This document shows, piece by piece, positions 51,535 to 61,154 of a DNA stretch of 64,000 nucleotides. A program made the position numbers and the translations under genes. Below the pieces are notes generated by a model, which was not told where the DNA came from, made no database searches, and worked only from the letters and a program-made list of their open reading frames with translations. Source of the stretch: CAWFNW01 sp963817405 (GTDB taxonomy: Bacteria > Actinomycetota > Coriobacteriia > Anaerosomatales > Anaerosomataceae); assembly GCA_963817405.1 (NCBI GenBank), contig CAWFNW010000001.1:248001-312000 (forward strand). The letters are read 5' to 3'. Position 1 is the first letter of the stretch. Each line of letters opens with the position of its first letter.

Positions 51535-52983
51535 CACGACCCACCTCCGATGAGCGTCACGAGTGGCGCGAGGACGGGATCGACGAGGTCCTGAACCAGC
51601 CCCGGCACGACGCCGAGAGCCACGATGCCGATCGCCAGCGGCGCGAGGGCGAGCATCTCTCGGGCGCCTAGGTCACGAAGCCCGCTCCAGCGACTGTCTG
51701 CCGGGCCGAACGCCGACTCGCGAACGGCTTTCAGGTTGTAGGCCGCAGCGAAGAGCATCCCGAGCACAACAGGCAGCATCCACCAAGCGAACGAGGCGAA
51801 ACCGCCAAGAACGACGAGGAACTCGCCGGGGAATCCCGAGAGCCCGGGGAGCCCCAGGCTCGCAAGCGCCCCAAAGACGAGCGCGCCGGTCCACCGCGGA
51901 AGCACACCCGCCAGCCCACCGAGCTCGTCCAGATTCCGCGTGTGCGTGCGCTCGTCAAGCGAACCGACGAGAAGGAAGAGCATGCCCGCGACGAGCCCGT
52001 GACTCACCATCGCCAAGACAGCGCCCTGAAGCCCCTCGGCTCCGCGCGATGCGATGCCAAGCACGACGAACCCCATATGGGCGATCGACGAGTACGCGAC
52101 GAGGCGCTTCAGGTCCCGCTGACCGAGTGCGACGAGACCCCCATAGACGATGCCGACGATGCCCACTGCACCGAGCACGGGCGCAGCAGCAACGAACGCC
52201 TCAGGGGCGATCGGCAGCGCCACCCGCAGCAGGCCATATCCGCCCATCTTCAGGAGCACGCCGGCGAGCATGATCGACCCTGCGGTCGGCGCTTCAACGT
52301 GAGCGTCCGGGAGCCAGGTATGGAGCGGCCAGACGGGGAGCTTCACCAGCATGCCGATCGCGAGCAGCCAGAACACGAGCGTCTGCGAGGCTGCTGGCAC
52401 CGCCGCCACGTCGGGACCGAGCGCGCTCGTGCCAGTCGCCAGCGATCGCGCTGATGATTCCGACGAGCATCGGTGCCGAGGCGGCGAACGTGTAGATGAA
52501 GAACTTCATCGCGGCGTGGCGGCGGTTCTCGTGTCCAAAGCGCCCGATCAGGAAGAACATCGGGATGAGGACGGCTTCCCACGCCACGTAGAAGAGCACC
52601 AGGTCGCCTGCCAGGAACACGGTCATGACCGCGGATTCAAGTGCCAATAGGAGCGCGAAGAATGCGGGTGCGTCATCGTCTCCCGGCAACGAGACGAGTA
52701 CCGCGACCACACCGAGTACTGCGGTGAGCAGCACGAACGCCAGCGAGAGCCCATCTGCGAAGAGCGCGAGCGGTGCGCCGCCCTCCGCCCCGAAGGGCTG
52801 CCATGCGAGGTGCGCGGGATCTACCGACGTGACCTCGATCGCCAGCAGTAGTGCCGCCGCAAGTGTCGCCAGAGAGCCGATGAGCGCGATACCGCACGCC
52901 CGGCCCGGGCGAGATCGGAAGAGCATTACGACCAGCGCTGCGGCGAGCGGGAGGAATGCGGTGAGTGCGAGCAACATCGTCAT
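51534..52983 (-). CDS. nuoM: NADH-quinone oxidoreductase subunit M, interrupted by one +1 frameshift
   Basis: NuoM is a proton-pumping antiporter-like subunit. The frame from ATG at 52983 is correct to about residue 183 (FYVAWEAVLIPMFFLIG, with the essential Glu, near 130-146; KFFIYTFAASAPML near 160) and then becomes nonsense. The second half begins in another frame (AASQTLVFWLLAIGMLVKLPVWPLHTWLPDAH with the key Lys, then YSSIAHMGFV) and runs to a normal stop at 51534. One surplus base near 52434 explains the break. Total about 482 residues is normal for NuoM. Because all other nuo genes are intact, a sequence error or a very recent mutation is likely. Confidence 0.9.
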
Positions 52984-54815
52984 CCCCTCCCCAGCCACAG
53001 CACAAGCCCCATCAGGAGTACGAAGCCGACGCCGACGAGCGACGCGTAGATCTCCGTCTCACCCGACTGAAGCGCGTTGATCCGAGCGCCGAGCCAACGG
53101 CTGGCGGGCACCGTCCGCTCGATGGCGCCATCGATCACGCGGCGGTCGAAGCGGTCAGCCACCCACGACGCGGTGGCGAGCACCGGACCGACGACGACCC
53201 GGCCGTAGAGCGCATCGATGCCGAAGCCCGAGCGCACCCACTCAGCCACGCCCGACTCCGGCACGCCCGGACGGCGCGCCAACCGCCTCACAATCAAGAC
53301 CGCCGCCCCTGCACCGAGCACCACCGCGCCCACCGACGCTGCCACGATGAGCGGCTCGAGCGCGTGCGCCTCCGCGCCGAGGACCTCAGCGAGCGAGCGA
53401 GCGGCGAAGCCCAGTCCCGCAGCACAGGCGGCGAGCACGGTGAGCGGCGCAGTCATCGTGATGGGGCTTTCGTGCGCCTCCCCGCCGCGGCGCTCGCCGA
53501 GAAGCGCGAGTACGGTCGCGCGCGTGACGTAGTACGCGGTCAGCACGCTCGCGCCAAGGAGCACGGCGCCCGCGATCGGCGCGTGCTCGAAGACGGTCGC
53601 GACGACTTCGTCCTTCGAGAAGAACCCGGCGAGCGGCGGCACGCCGGCAAGTGCGAGCGCCCCGACGACCCAGGTGGCGCCGGTTAGCGGCATGGCCTTG
53701 AGCGCACCACCCATCTCGCGAAGATCCTGCGTTCCCGTACCGTGGATGAGGCTCCCCGCCCCGAGGAAGAGCAGGCCCTTGAAGGCGGCGTGCGTCACCA
53801 GGTGGAAGACGGCGACCTCCCACGCTCCGGCGCCGAGCGCTGCAAACATGAAGCCGAGCTGGCTGATGGTTGAGTATGCAAGGACCCTCTTGATGTCGTT
53901 CTGGACCGTTGCCGCCCACGCGGCGCCAAGCGCGGTGACTGCGCCGATGACGAGCATCGCCATGAGTGCGGTATCAGATGCAGCCACAAGCGGCCACATG
54001 CGCACCATGAGGAAGACGCCGGCCGCCACCATGGTTGCGGCGTGGATGAGCGCCGAGACCGGCGTGGGACCTTCCATGGCGTCGGGAAGCCATACGTGAA
54101 GCGGGAACTGGGCGGACTTCCCGACTGCGCCGAGCAGCAGGAGCAGTGCAGCCGCGGTGACGACACCGGCGTCAAGCTCAGGCACACGGGTGAGAGTCTC
54201 GGGGATGGACACGCTGCCGGTCGCGCGCCAGAGGACCGCGATCGCCACGAGAATCCCCATGTCGCCGATTCGCGTCGTGATGAAGGCCTTCATCGCGGCC
54301 GCAGCGGCGCTCGGCCTCTCGCGCCAGAATCCGATGAGAAGGTACGAGCACGCCCCCATGAGCTCCCAGCCGATCAGCAGCGCCACGAACGTCGTGGCCG
54401 TGACCAGCAGACCCATCGCTGCGCAGAAGAGCAGGATCGTCGACGTGTAGCGCGATACGTCCTGTTCGTGCGCCATGTACCCCACGGAGTAGAGCAGCAC
54501 CATCGTCGCCACGACGCCGACCACAACGAGCATGACGCCGCCGAGTGAGTCGAGTGCGAGCGCTCCGGTCAGGAGCCCCGCCGTTACGCCGGGCCAGCTG
54601 GCCGAGACTGCGGACGACGTCACTCCTGAAGCCGCAGGAGCCGGGGCGCCGCCTGCAAGCGCGCTCACACCCGTCGCGAGCACGGCGAGCGGGCCAGCGA
54701 GGGCCACCCACCGCGTGAACGCAGCGACGCGACGCCCGCCGACGCTTACGAGGAGCGCCAACGCGAGCGGCACCAGGACCGCGGTCGACGGCGAGAGCAT
54801 CGAGGCGCCCGTCAT
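52980..54815 (-). CDS. nuoL: NADH-quinone oxidoreductase subunit L
   Basis: NuoL is the distal proton-pumping subunit carrying the long lateral helix. The 611-residue protein shows LLIGWELMGACSYLLIGFW near residue 130, KSAQFPLHVWLPDAMEGPTPVSALIHAATMV near 215 (key Lys and His, split for reading) and VLAYSTISQLGFMF. The lateral-helix and last-helix region is present. ATG overlaps the nuoK stop as ATGA; its stop overlaps the nuoM ATG. Confidence 0.96.
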   Translation of the reverse strand: MTGASMLSPSTAVLVPLALALLVSVGGRRVAAFTRWVALAGPLAVLATGVSALAGGAPAPAASGVTSSAVSASWPGVTAGLLTGALALDSLGGVMLVVVGVVATMVLLYSVGYMAHEQDVSRYTSTILLFCAAMGLLVTATTFVALLIGWELMGACSYLLIGFWRERPSAAAAAMKAFITTRIGDMGILVAIAVLWRATGSVSIPETLTRVPELDAGVVTAAALLLLLGAVGKSAQFPLHVWLPDAMEGPTPVSALIHAATMVAAGVFLMVRMWPLVAASDTALMAMLVIGAVTALGAAWAATVQNDIKRVLAYSTISQLGFMFAALGAGAWEVAVFHLVTHAAFKGLLFLGAGSLIHGTGTQDLREMGGALKAMPLTGATWVVGALALAGVPPLAGFFSKDEVVATVFEHAPIAGAVLLGASVLTAYYVTRATVLALLGERRGGEAHESPITMTAPLTVLAACAAGLGFAARSLAEVLGAEAHALEPLIVAASVGAVVLGAGAAVLIVRRLARRPGVPESGVAEWVRSGFGIDALYGRVVVGPVLATASWVADRFDRRVIDGAIERTVPASRWLGARINALQSGETEIYASLVGVGFVLLMGLVLWLGRG

Positions 54816-55108
54816 CCCTTGACCTCGCTCAGCTCTTCGGTCGTGCTTCGGTCGCTTGCGCGGGAAAGCGCGATGACAAGCGCCATGCCCACCGCTGCCT
54901 CGGCGGCGGCCATGACGATCAGCAGCAGGCCGACCGCCTCGGTGTCGCCGCGAGCGGCACCGGTCGCCGCGGACAGTGCCACGAACGCAGCGGACGCTGC
55001 GCCCATCATGAGTTCGACGCCAGCCAGCACGGCGATCAGGTCGCGTCGCGTGAGAACGGTGTAGAGCCCGGCCGCGAAGAGCGCCGCGGCGAGCCAGATG
55101 AGAATCAT
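54812..55108 (-). CDS. nuoK: NADH-quinone oxidoreductase subunit K
   Basis: A 98-residue, three-helix MrpC-like subunit. The conserved Glu is in LAGVELMMGAAS near residue 31, and a second acidic residue in AAAEAAVGMALVIAL near residue 70. Length matches the family. ATG overlaps nuoJ stop and its stop overlaps nuoL ATG, both by 4 nt. Confidence 0.95.
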   Translation of the reverse strand: MILIWLAAALFAAGLYTVLTRRDLIAVLAGVELMMGAASAAFVALSAATGAARGDTEAVGLLLIVMAAAEAAVGMALVIALSRASDRSTTEELSEVKG

Positions 55109-55608
55109 CGCTCATCCCTCCCGCCGACGATGACGAGCACTGCAACGAGCGCTACCAAGAGCAGCGCGCCTGCGAGCTCGAAGACCACGATGCGGCCGCC
55201 GAGCAGGACGCCGGCGGCGTCAGGACCCCCCGAAGCTGACGACCCTGCCTCGGGCACCAGCGGCAGCCCTACGTCGGAAAGCCCGAGGCCGATCATCAGC
55301 GACACGCCCACGGCGATCGCGAGCGAACCGACGTCGTGACGCGTCGATACAGCTGCGCGCCCGCCGCTCGTCCGGTGGACGACCATGACCGCGAAGACCA
55401 GCAGGACGAGGACGCCGCCCACGTACAGGAACACCTGCCCGGTGGCAAGAAGCGCAAGTCCTTCGTAGAGGTATAGACCGGCAACGCCAAGCAGGAACAC
55501 GCCGAGCGCCACGACAAGCCTCATGACGTCGCGCACGAGCACCACACCCAGAGCTCCCCCGAGCATGAGGGCCGAGATGGCAGCGAGTGCAGCGGCATCA
55601 GCGCCCAT
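55105..55608 (-). CDS. nuoJ: NADH-quinone oxidoreductase subunit J
   Basis: A 167-residue subunit with five predicted helices. Family pattern GGALGVVLVRDVMRLVVALG and YLYEGLALLATGQVFLYVGGVLVLLVFAVMV (long hydrophobic segment, split) with a conserved Tyr/Gly bend. ATG at 55608 follows GGGAGGTG. It overlaps the upstream NuoI-like fusion gene by 11 nt. Confidence 0.93.
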   Translation of the reverse strand: MGADAAALAAISALMLGGALGVVLVRDVMRLVVALGVFLLGVAGLYLYEGLALLATGQVFLYVGGVLVLLVFAVMVVHRTSGGRAAVSTRHDVGSLAIAVGVSLMIGLGLSDVGLPLVPEAGSSASGGPDAAGVLLGGRIVVFELAGALLLVALVAVLVIVGGRDER

Positions 55609-57655
55609 CGGACACCTCCCTCGACGGCGGCACCGGACATCCCGGCGGCAGGATGCCGTCGCGCCCGGTGGCACGCGTGCCCTCGGGCGGCCGAAGCATC
55701 TCGCCCTTGTCGAAGAGCGTGAGGTCACGGTGCAGGAACGAGAGCTCGTACTGGCCGGTATGCGTCAGGGCGTTCGTGGGGCACTGCTCGGCGCACAGAC
55801 CGCAGAACGCGCAGAGTGTCAGGTCGAGGTCGTAGCGCGTCAGGCACCGCGCGCCCGGCGTGTCGACACGCTCGACTTGAATCGCGTAGTCAGGGCAGGT
55901 CCGCGCGCAGAACGTGCACCCCACGCACACCTCCGACTGGCAACGGAGGCAGCGAGTGGCCTCGGCCATCGACTCCTGCCGCGTGAAGCCGAGCTCCACG
56001 GGCCGGAAGTCGGTCGCGCGTTCCTCCGGGCGAGAGAACGGCATCTCAGCGCGGCGGCGGTTCAACTCGACCCCGCTAACGTCCGCCTTGGCGTACTTGT
56101 CGTAGACGGGTACCGGGCGAGGCACCCGATCCCCTTGGATGGACTCCCCCTGCAGGTAGCGATGGATCGAGGTCGCGGCCTCGTGGCCGGTCGCGATGGA
56201 GGCGATGGCGCTTCCGGGGCCGGTCACCGTCTCGCCGCACGCGAAGACCCCGTCGACCGACGTCGTGAGGTACGTGCCGTCGACGACGAGGAGTCCCCTG
56301 CCCGACACGAGGAGCTCGGTTCCTCCGATGAGGGTGTCGAGCTTCGGCGCCTGCCCGATGGCGAGCACCAGCTGGTCGCAGGCGAAGTCGGTCAGGTTCT
56401 CCCCGAACTTCGGCGAGAAGCGACCGGTCTCGTCGAACACCGACAGGCACTCGCGCATCCTGAGGCCGACGACCTTGCCGTCCTCGACCTGCACCTCTTC
56501 GGGACCGACCGAGCATGTCGCGATGACGCCTTCGTCGAGCGCCTCTTCGATCTCCCACGGGTGCGCGGGAAGCTCCTCAGTGGACTCCAACGACGCCAGG
56601 CGCACGTCGCTCGCCCCGGTCCGAAGCGCGCACCGCGCGACGTCGACGGCAACGTTGCCGCCGCCGACCACGAGCACCCGCTTACCCCGAGCGCCCGTCT
56701 CATGCCCCGCGTTCGCGGCCCGGAGGAACTCGAGCGCGCCTGTGACTCCCTGCGCGTCGACGCCCGGAATCGGCAACATGCGACTTTGCTGGAGCCCCAC
56801 CGCCAGCAAGACGGCGTCATGGCCGGCGATGATCTTCCCCAGCGGCATCTGCCGGCCGACTTCGACGCCGCACTTTAGGTCGAGCCCCATCGTCACGAGG
56901 TCATCGATCTCGCCATAGAGCACGTCGCGCGGAAGGCGGTACGCCGGCACGCCGGTACTGAGCGCGCCTCCCGGATGCTCGTCGCGTTCGAACATCGTGA
57001 CAGAGTAGCCGAGCCGCATGAGGTCGAGCGCCGCCGAAAGACCCGACGGCCCCGACCCGACGATGGCCACCCGCTTCTCCTGGGTCACTGGCAGCCTCGT
57101 CAGGCGCTCGGATCGCACCCGTTGGTACTCCTCGTACGCGAACCGGTGGAGCGGGCGGATTGCGATCGGCTCGTCGTAGTAGTTCCGGCGGCATGCGCTC
57201 TCGCACGGATGGTGACAGATACGCCCGAGCACCCCGGGAAGGATGTTCCGCTGCCGGACAAGTTCGTAGGCCTCCGGCACGCGATCGTCGGCGATGAGGA
57301 ACTGCTGGCCGCGGGCATCGACGTTGGCCGGGCAGTTACCCACGCACGGTGGCAGCCGTTCTGCCCGGTAGAGGTCTTCGATGCGTCCGTTGTAGACGGG
57401 CGGTTCATCGTGGATGAGCGTGATCTCGTCGCGCCCAAGCACGCCGCGCAGCCTGAGCGCCCCGCGCCAGCGCGGGCTTACCGTGAGCTTCTCTGCCGGG
57501 TACCGCACCGTGAGCGGCTTGGTGGCGCTCTTCCGCCCGGTAATGCCAAGTCCGGTCAGAAGCGAGCGGGCCTGCGCTACGAAACCGGCGAACCCGCTCG
57601 GGTACTCGTTCGAGACGCTTGTCGGCGTGCGGATCCCCTCGGGCGTTACAGCCAC
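55598..57655 (-). CDS. NuoI-GltD hybrid: complex I ferredoxin subunit with an internal FAD/NAD(P) oxidoreductase
   Basis: A 685-residue protein in the nuoI position. Residues 21-80 match the NuoI N-terminus (KPLTVRYPAEKLTVSPRWRG). Residues about 100-560 are a GltD/NfnL-type flavoprotein: cluster Cys 104, 108, 147, 151 and 155 (PPCVGNCPANVD, ICHHPCESAC), FAD site GSGPSG at 200-205, NAD(P) site VVGGGNVAVD at 329-338, and GETVTGPGSAI near 474. Residues 577-625 hold two [4Fe-4S] motifs, CVGCTFCARTCP and CAFCGLCAEQCP, followed by the NuoI-type tail YELSFLHRDLTLFDKGEML. Inferred role: oxidise NAD(P)H and pass electrons to the NuoI clusters, replacing NuoEFG. GTG at 57655 lies within the nuoH end (10-nt overlap). 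Confidence 0.88.
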   Translation of the reverse strand: MAVTPEGIRTPTSVSNEYPSGFAGFVAQARSLLTGLGITGRKSATKPLTVRYPAEKLTVSPRWRGALRLRGVLGRDEITLIHDEPPVYNGRIEDLYRAERLPPCVGNCPANVDARGQQFLIADDRVPEAYELVRQRNILPGVLGRICHHPCESACRRNYYDEPIAIRPLHRFAYEEYQRVRSERLTRLPVTQEKRVAIVGSGPSGLSAALDLMRLGYSVTMFERDEHPGGALSTGVPAYRLPRDVLYGEIDDLVTMGLDLKCGVEVGRQMPLGKIIAGHDAVLLAVGLQQSRMLPIPGVDAQGVTGALEFLRAANAGHETGARGKRVLVVGGGNVAVDVARCALRTGASDVRLASLESTEELPAHPWEIEEALDEGVIATCSVGPEEVQVEDGKVVGLRMRECLSVFDETGRFSPKFGENLTDFACDQLVLAIGQAPKLDTLIGGTELLVSGRGLLVVDGTYLTTSVDGVFACGETVTGPGSAIASIATGHEAATSIHRYLQGESIQGDRVPRPVPVYDKYAKADVSGVELNRRRAEMPFSRPEERATDFRPVELGFTRQESMAEATRCLRCQSEVCVGCTFCARTCPDYAIQVERVDTPGARCLTRYDLDLTLCAFCGLCAEQCPTNALTHTGQYELSFLHRDLTLFDKGEMLRPPEGTRATGRDGILPPGCPVPPSREVSDGR

Positions 57656-58593
57656 GCGATCACCGCCCCGACAAGGACGAGCTGCAGGAGCGCCGCCGGC
57701 GTGAGAATCTTCCAACCGAACGCCATTAGCTGGTCAGCACGCAGGCGCGGGAACGTCCACTTGACCCACATGACGGCGCTGATGAGCACGACCGTCTTGA
57801 CGATGAGCATCACGACCCCGGCTACGCCGACGAACGGCCAGCCCCCGCCGAGGAACACGACGGCCCCGAAGAGGCTCGCCGCGATCATCGACCCGTACTC
57901 GGTCATCATGAACGCCGCCCACCGCATGGCCGAGTAGTCGGCGAAGTAGCCCGCCACCAGCTCGGACTCGGCCTCGGGAAGGTCGAACGGTCCACGGTTC
58001 ATCTCGGCGATCGAGGCGATGAAGTACACCACGAAACCGACCGCCATGAGCGGTATCCACCACCAGGCGAACGCGTCGAGAACCTGAAGCGGGCGGAGTG
58101 AACCCGCCAGCACGACGACCGACAGCACGGCGAGCGACCGCGGCACCTCGTAGGAGATCATCTGCGCGGCCGCGCGTAGACCCCCGATGGTGGAGAACGT
58201 GTTGTGAGAGGCCCAGGCCGCCAGCATGATCGCGATGACCTCGATTGAGGGCACCGCGAGGAAGAACAGGATGCCGACGCGCATGTCTAAGGGAGCCCAT
58301 CCGGTCGCGAACGGAATGACGACGAGCGAGGTCGCGACCGGTGCGAACACGAACAGCGGCGCGTAGCGGAAGAGCGGCTTGTCCGCCTGCGCGGGGATGA
58401 TGTCTTCCTTGAAGAGCAGCTTAGGCACGTCGGCGATCATCTGCAGCGAGCCTGCAGGCCCGACCTGCTGCGGCCCGTACCGAAGCTGGATGCGCGCCGA
58501 GACCTTGCGCTCCCACCACACGCCGAAGATGGCGCCGCCGGCGATGAGCGACATGCCCGCGATGCCCCAGACGAGACCCATGAGGAAGCTCAC
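57646..58593 (-). CDS. nuoH: NADH-quinone oxidoreductase subunit H
   Basis: NuoH forms much of the quinone chamber and links it to the proton pumps. The 315-residue, eight-helix protein shows ERKVSARIQLRYGPQQVGP near residue 28, DVPKLLFKEDIIP near 55, AEMNRGPFDLPEAESELVAGY near 200 (split for reading) and the terminal FPRLRADQLM motif. GTG at 58593 overlaps nuoD stop as GTGA. Confidence 0.96.
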   Translation of the reverse strand: MSFLMGLVWGIAGMSLIAGGAIFGVWWERKVSARIQLRYGPQQVGPAGSLQMIADVPKLLFKEDIIPAQADKPLFRYAPLFVFAPVATSLVVIPFATGWAPLDMRVGILFFLAVPSIEVIAIMLAAWASHNTFSTIGGLRAAAQMISYEVPRSLAVLSVVVLAGSLRPLQVLDAFAWWWIPLMAVGFVVYFIASIAEMNRGPFDLPEAESELVAGYFADYSAMRWAAFMMTEYGSMIAASLFGAVVFLGGGWPFVGVAGVVMLIVKTVVLISAVMWVKWTFPRLRADQLMAFGWKILTPAALLQLVLVGAVIAWL

Positions 58594-59684
58594 CGGTCCA
58601 CCTCCCCGAAGACCGGGTCGAGTGAACCAAGGATGACAACGAGGTCGGAGAGCGTGTGCCCCTTCGCGAGCATCGGAAGAAGTGCGAGGTTGGAGAACGC
58701 GGGAGAGCGCACCTTCATGCGGTACGGGCGCACCGACCCGTCGGACACGAGGTACACGCCGAGCGACCCGCGTGCGCTCTCGATGTGGTCGTACGCATCC
58801 CCGGCCCGTGGCGCGAGCAAGCGGGGCAGACCCTCGGCACGCACCGGCCCGGGCTCGATCGCATCGAGCGCCTGCCCGATGATCCGGCAACTCTCCACGC
58901 ACTCCCACAAACGCACGCGTGCGCGGTCGTAGCAGTCGCCGTTCTCGCCCAGCGGCACGTCGAAGTCAAAGAGCGGATAGACCGAGTATGGATCGTCCCT
59001 TCGCAGGTCCCACGAAACGCCCGAGCCACGCGCCGTCGGTCCGGTAGCGCCCCATGCGACCGCGTCGGTCGGGTCGAGCACGCCGATGCCTTTCAGCCGA
59101 GCGCGCGCGATCACGTTGCCGAACAGCAATCGGTCGAGCTCGAGCATGGACGCCGGGTGCTGGGCAATGAAGGCCCGGCACTGTTCGATCCACCCCTCGG
59201 GGAGGTCGGCGGCAACGCCGCCCGGTCGAACGTAGTTGTAGGTCAGCCTGGAACCACTCAGCGCCTCGAACAGGTCGACAACCGGTTCGCGCTGGGCGAA
59301 CGCGTACATGAACGCGGTGAACGCCCCGGTATCGGCGCCGGTGGAACCGATGCCCATCATGTGACTCGCGATGCGCTGGAGCTCGCAGACGATCACCCGG
59401 ATGAACTCCGCACGCTCGGGAACGCGAATACCGGCAAGGCGCTCAACCGCTCGGCAGTACGCCCAGTTCGCGTACATGCTGCCCACGTAGTCGAGTCGAT
59501 CGGTCAGCGGGACGACCTGGACGTACGTCCGGTTCTCGGCCATCTTCTCGATGCCGCGGTGAAGGTGACCGATGACCGGCTCAGCCGAGGTGACGACCTC
59601 GCCGTCCAAGTGCACGATCACGCGACAGACGCCGTGCGTGGAAGGGTGCGACGGGCCGACATTCACAACGAGCTCTTCAGTCAC
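58590..59684 (-). CDS. nuoD: NADH-quinone oxidoreductase subunit D
   Basis: NuoD holds the quinone-binding side of the connecting arm. The 364-residue protein begins VVNVGPSHPSTHG, then has HRGIEKMAENRTY with conserved His and Tyr, RIASHMMGIGSTGAD, YVRPGGVAADLP, and the terminal LVVILGSLDPVFGEVDR. No hydrogenase-type CxxC pairs remain, so it is a true complex I subunit and not a NiFe hydrogenase. GTG at 59684. Confidence 0.96.
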   Translation of the reverse strand: MTEELVVNVGPSHPSTHGVCRVIVHLDGEVVTSAEPVIGHLHRGIEKMAENRTYVQVVPLTDRLDYVGSMYANWAYCRAVERLAGIRVPERAEFIRVIVCELQRIASHMMGIGSTGADTGAFTAFMYAFAQREPVVDLFEALSGSRLTYNYVRPGGVAADLPEGWIEQCRAFIAQHPASMLELDRLLFGNVIARARLKGIGVLDPTDAVAWGATGPTARGSGVSWDLRRDDPYSVYPLFDFDVPLGENGDCYDRARVRLWECVESCRIIGQALDAIEPGPVRAEGLPRLLAPRAGDAYDHIESARGSLGVYLVSDGSVRPYRMKVRSPAFSNLALLPMLAKGHTLSDLVVILGSLDPVFGEVDR

Positions 59685-59695
59685 GTCACACCCCC

Positions 59696-60157
59696 TCAGA
59701 TGTAGTCGGGACGGCGCATCATGCGAGCGTCGACGTAGTCCTTGCGGAGCGGATGCCCCACCCAGTCATCGGCAAGGAGGATGCGCCGCAGGTCGGGGTG
59801 GCCCTCGAAACGGATCCCCATCAGGTCGAACGCCTCGCGTTCGTGCCAATTGGCAGCGGGCCACAGGTCTACGACCGAGCGGACGATTGGGTTCTCACGC
59901 GCCACGCGCGTCTTGAGGAGAATGCCGGCGTGCATCTCTCGGGCGCGGATCCGGTACACAAGCTCGAACGTGGCGCCGTAGTCGACGGCCGTGAGGAGGC
60001 CGAGCAGGTCGAAACCGAGGTTCTTGAGGTCTGCTGCGGCGTCGTGCAGGCGCTCGGGCTGCACGACGAGCACGCCATCCCCGAACTCCACGGAGAAGAG
60101 CGGGCACAGGTCGGGGTATGTCGCGCAGAGGTGGTCCCGCAGCTCGTCGATCGTCAC
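59696..60157 (-). CDS. nuoC: NADH-quinone oxidoreductase subunit C
   Basis: NuoC is the peripheral 30-kDa subunit. The 153-residue protein includes [16 protein letters not shown] and the signature [28 protein letters not shown] near residue 100 (split), ending GHPLRKDYV. It is a free-standing NuoC, not fused to NuoD. GTG at 60157 overlaps the nuoB stop as GTGA. Confidence 0.95.
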   Translation of the reverse strand: MTIDELRDHLCATYPDLCPLFSVEFGDGVLVVQPERLHDAAADLKNLGFDLLGLLTAVDYGATFELVYRIRAREMHAGILLKTRVARENPIVRSVVDLWPAANWHEREAFDLMGIRFEGHPDLRRILLADDWVGHPLRKDYVDARMMRRPDYI

Positions 60158-60762
60158 GACTGCTCGCCACCCTCCGGAACATCAGCAGAGTCGACGGTCG
60201 CCTCGCCCGCGCGCGGCTCCTCGATTGAGGGCAGCGTGACACCCTTCACCGCGCGCGTGCCGCCCGGCGCGATACTGCGGGCCCGCACCAGGTCCCGCAG
60301 CTGCAACACGGCGTCCTGCAGCGCCTCGGGTCGAGGGGGACAGCCCGTGATGTACACGTCCACCGGAATCAGCTGGTCGACCCCCTGAATGACTGAGTAC
60401 GTGTCGTACCGGAAGATCCCGCCGGAGACGGCGCAGTTACCCATGGCGATGACCCACTTGGGATCCGGCATCTGCTCGTAGAGAAGCTTCACCGCCGGTG
60501 CCATCTTGTCGCAGATCGTGCCGGCGACGACCATGACGTCTGTGTGCCGCGGATCGGGCCGCGGGATGCTGCCGTGCCGGTCGAAGTCGAAACGCGAGAA
60601 CGACGCCGAGATGAGCTCCATCGCACAGCACGCCGTTCCCATCGGCATCATCCAGAGCGACTTGCCGCGCGACCAGCCCATCAGCGCATCCAGCGAGGTA
60701 AGGATGATGCCGCCGCCGGGCGTCCGCTCCAGAAGCGCGCCGAGTTCGTCTACGACGGCCAC
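60154..60762 (-). CDS. nuoB: NADH-quinone oxidoreductase subunit B
   Basis: NuoB carries cluster N2, the last one before quinone. The 202-residue protein has the double-Cys motif TACCAMEL near residue 45, GNCAVSGG near 110 and GCPPRPEAL near 140, the full set of ligands for N2. GTG at 60762 lies within the end of nuoA (13-nt overlap). A 45-residue C-terminal extension after the core is Pro/Glu-rich. Confidence 0.95.
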   Translation of the reverse strand: MAVVDELGALLERTPGGGIILTSLDALMGWSRGKSLWMMPMGTACCAMELISASFSRFDFDRHGSIPRPDPRHTDVMVVAGTICDKMAPAVKLLYEQMPDPKWVIAMGNCAVSGGIFRYDTYSVIQGVDQLIPVDVYITGCPPRPEALQDAVLQLRDLVRARSIAPGGTRAVKGVTLPSIEEPRAGEATVDSADVPEGGEQS

Positions 60763-61118
60763 TCGAGCGCCCCTTTGCGCCAGGCGTAGACGAGACCGAG
60801 CGCGAGCAGCGCGGTGAACGCGGCGAACTCGACCAGTCCGATGAGCGAGCCTCGAAGGGCCGGCGCCACCGCAAAGAGCAGCACGGCCTCGGCGTCGAAG
60901 AGCACGAACAGGAGTGCCACTCGGAAGAAACGGACGTTGACGGGCGACCACGGGGAGCCCGCCTGCGGGATGCCGCACTCGTAGTTCTCGAGCTTCGCGG
61001 GTGTAGAGTTCTTGGGCGCAAGGAGCCCGTTGAGGAAGATCAGGCCCCCCAGGAAGAGGACCGGACCGGCAGCCAGCCCAAGCGCGAACAGGACGTATTC
61101 AGCGGTCGCGTCAGGCAC
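60750..61118 (-). CDS. nuoA: NADH-quinone oxidoreductase subunit A
   Basis: A 122-residue, three-helix subunit, first gene of the operon. The cytoplasmic loop contains KLENYECGIPQAGSPW with the conserved Cys, followed by FRVALLFVLFDAEAVLLFA with the conserved DxE. GTG at 61118; the promoter with two palindromes lies 37-66 nt upstream. Confidence 0.93.
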   Translation of the reverse strand: MPDATAEYVLFALGLAAGPVLFLGGLIFLNGLLAPKNSTPAKLENYECGIPQAGSPWSPVNVRFFRVALLFVLFDAEAVLLFAVAPALRGSLIGLVEFAAFTALLALGLVYAWRKGALEWPS

Positions 61119-61154
61119 TGGCGGCGCTCACCCCTTCCCGGTGTCTTGGAAGCG

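Noticed and set aside
58656..59705. A 349-codon plus-strand open frame
   Set aside because: Antisense to nuoD, low-complexity Arg/His composition, no start signal.
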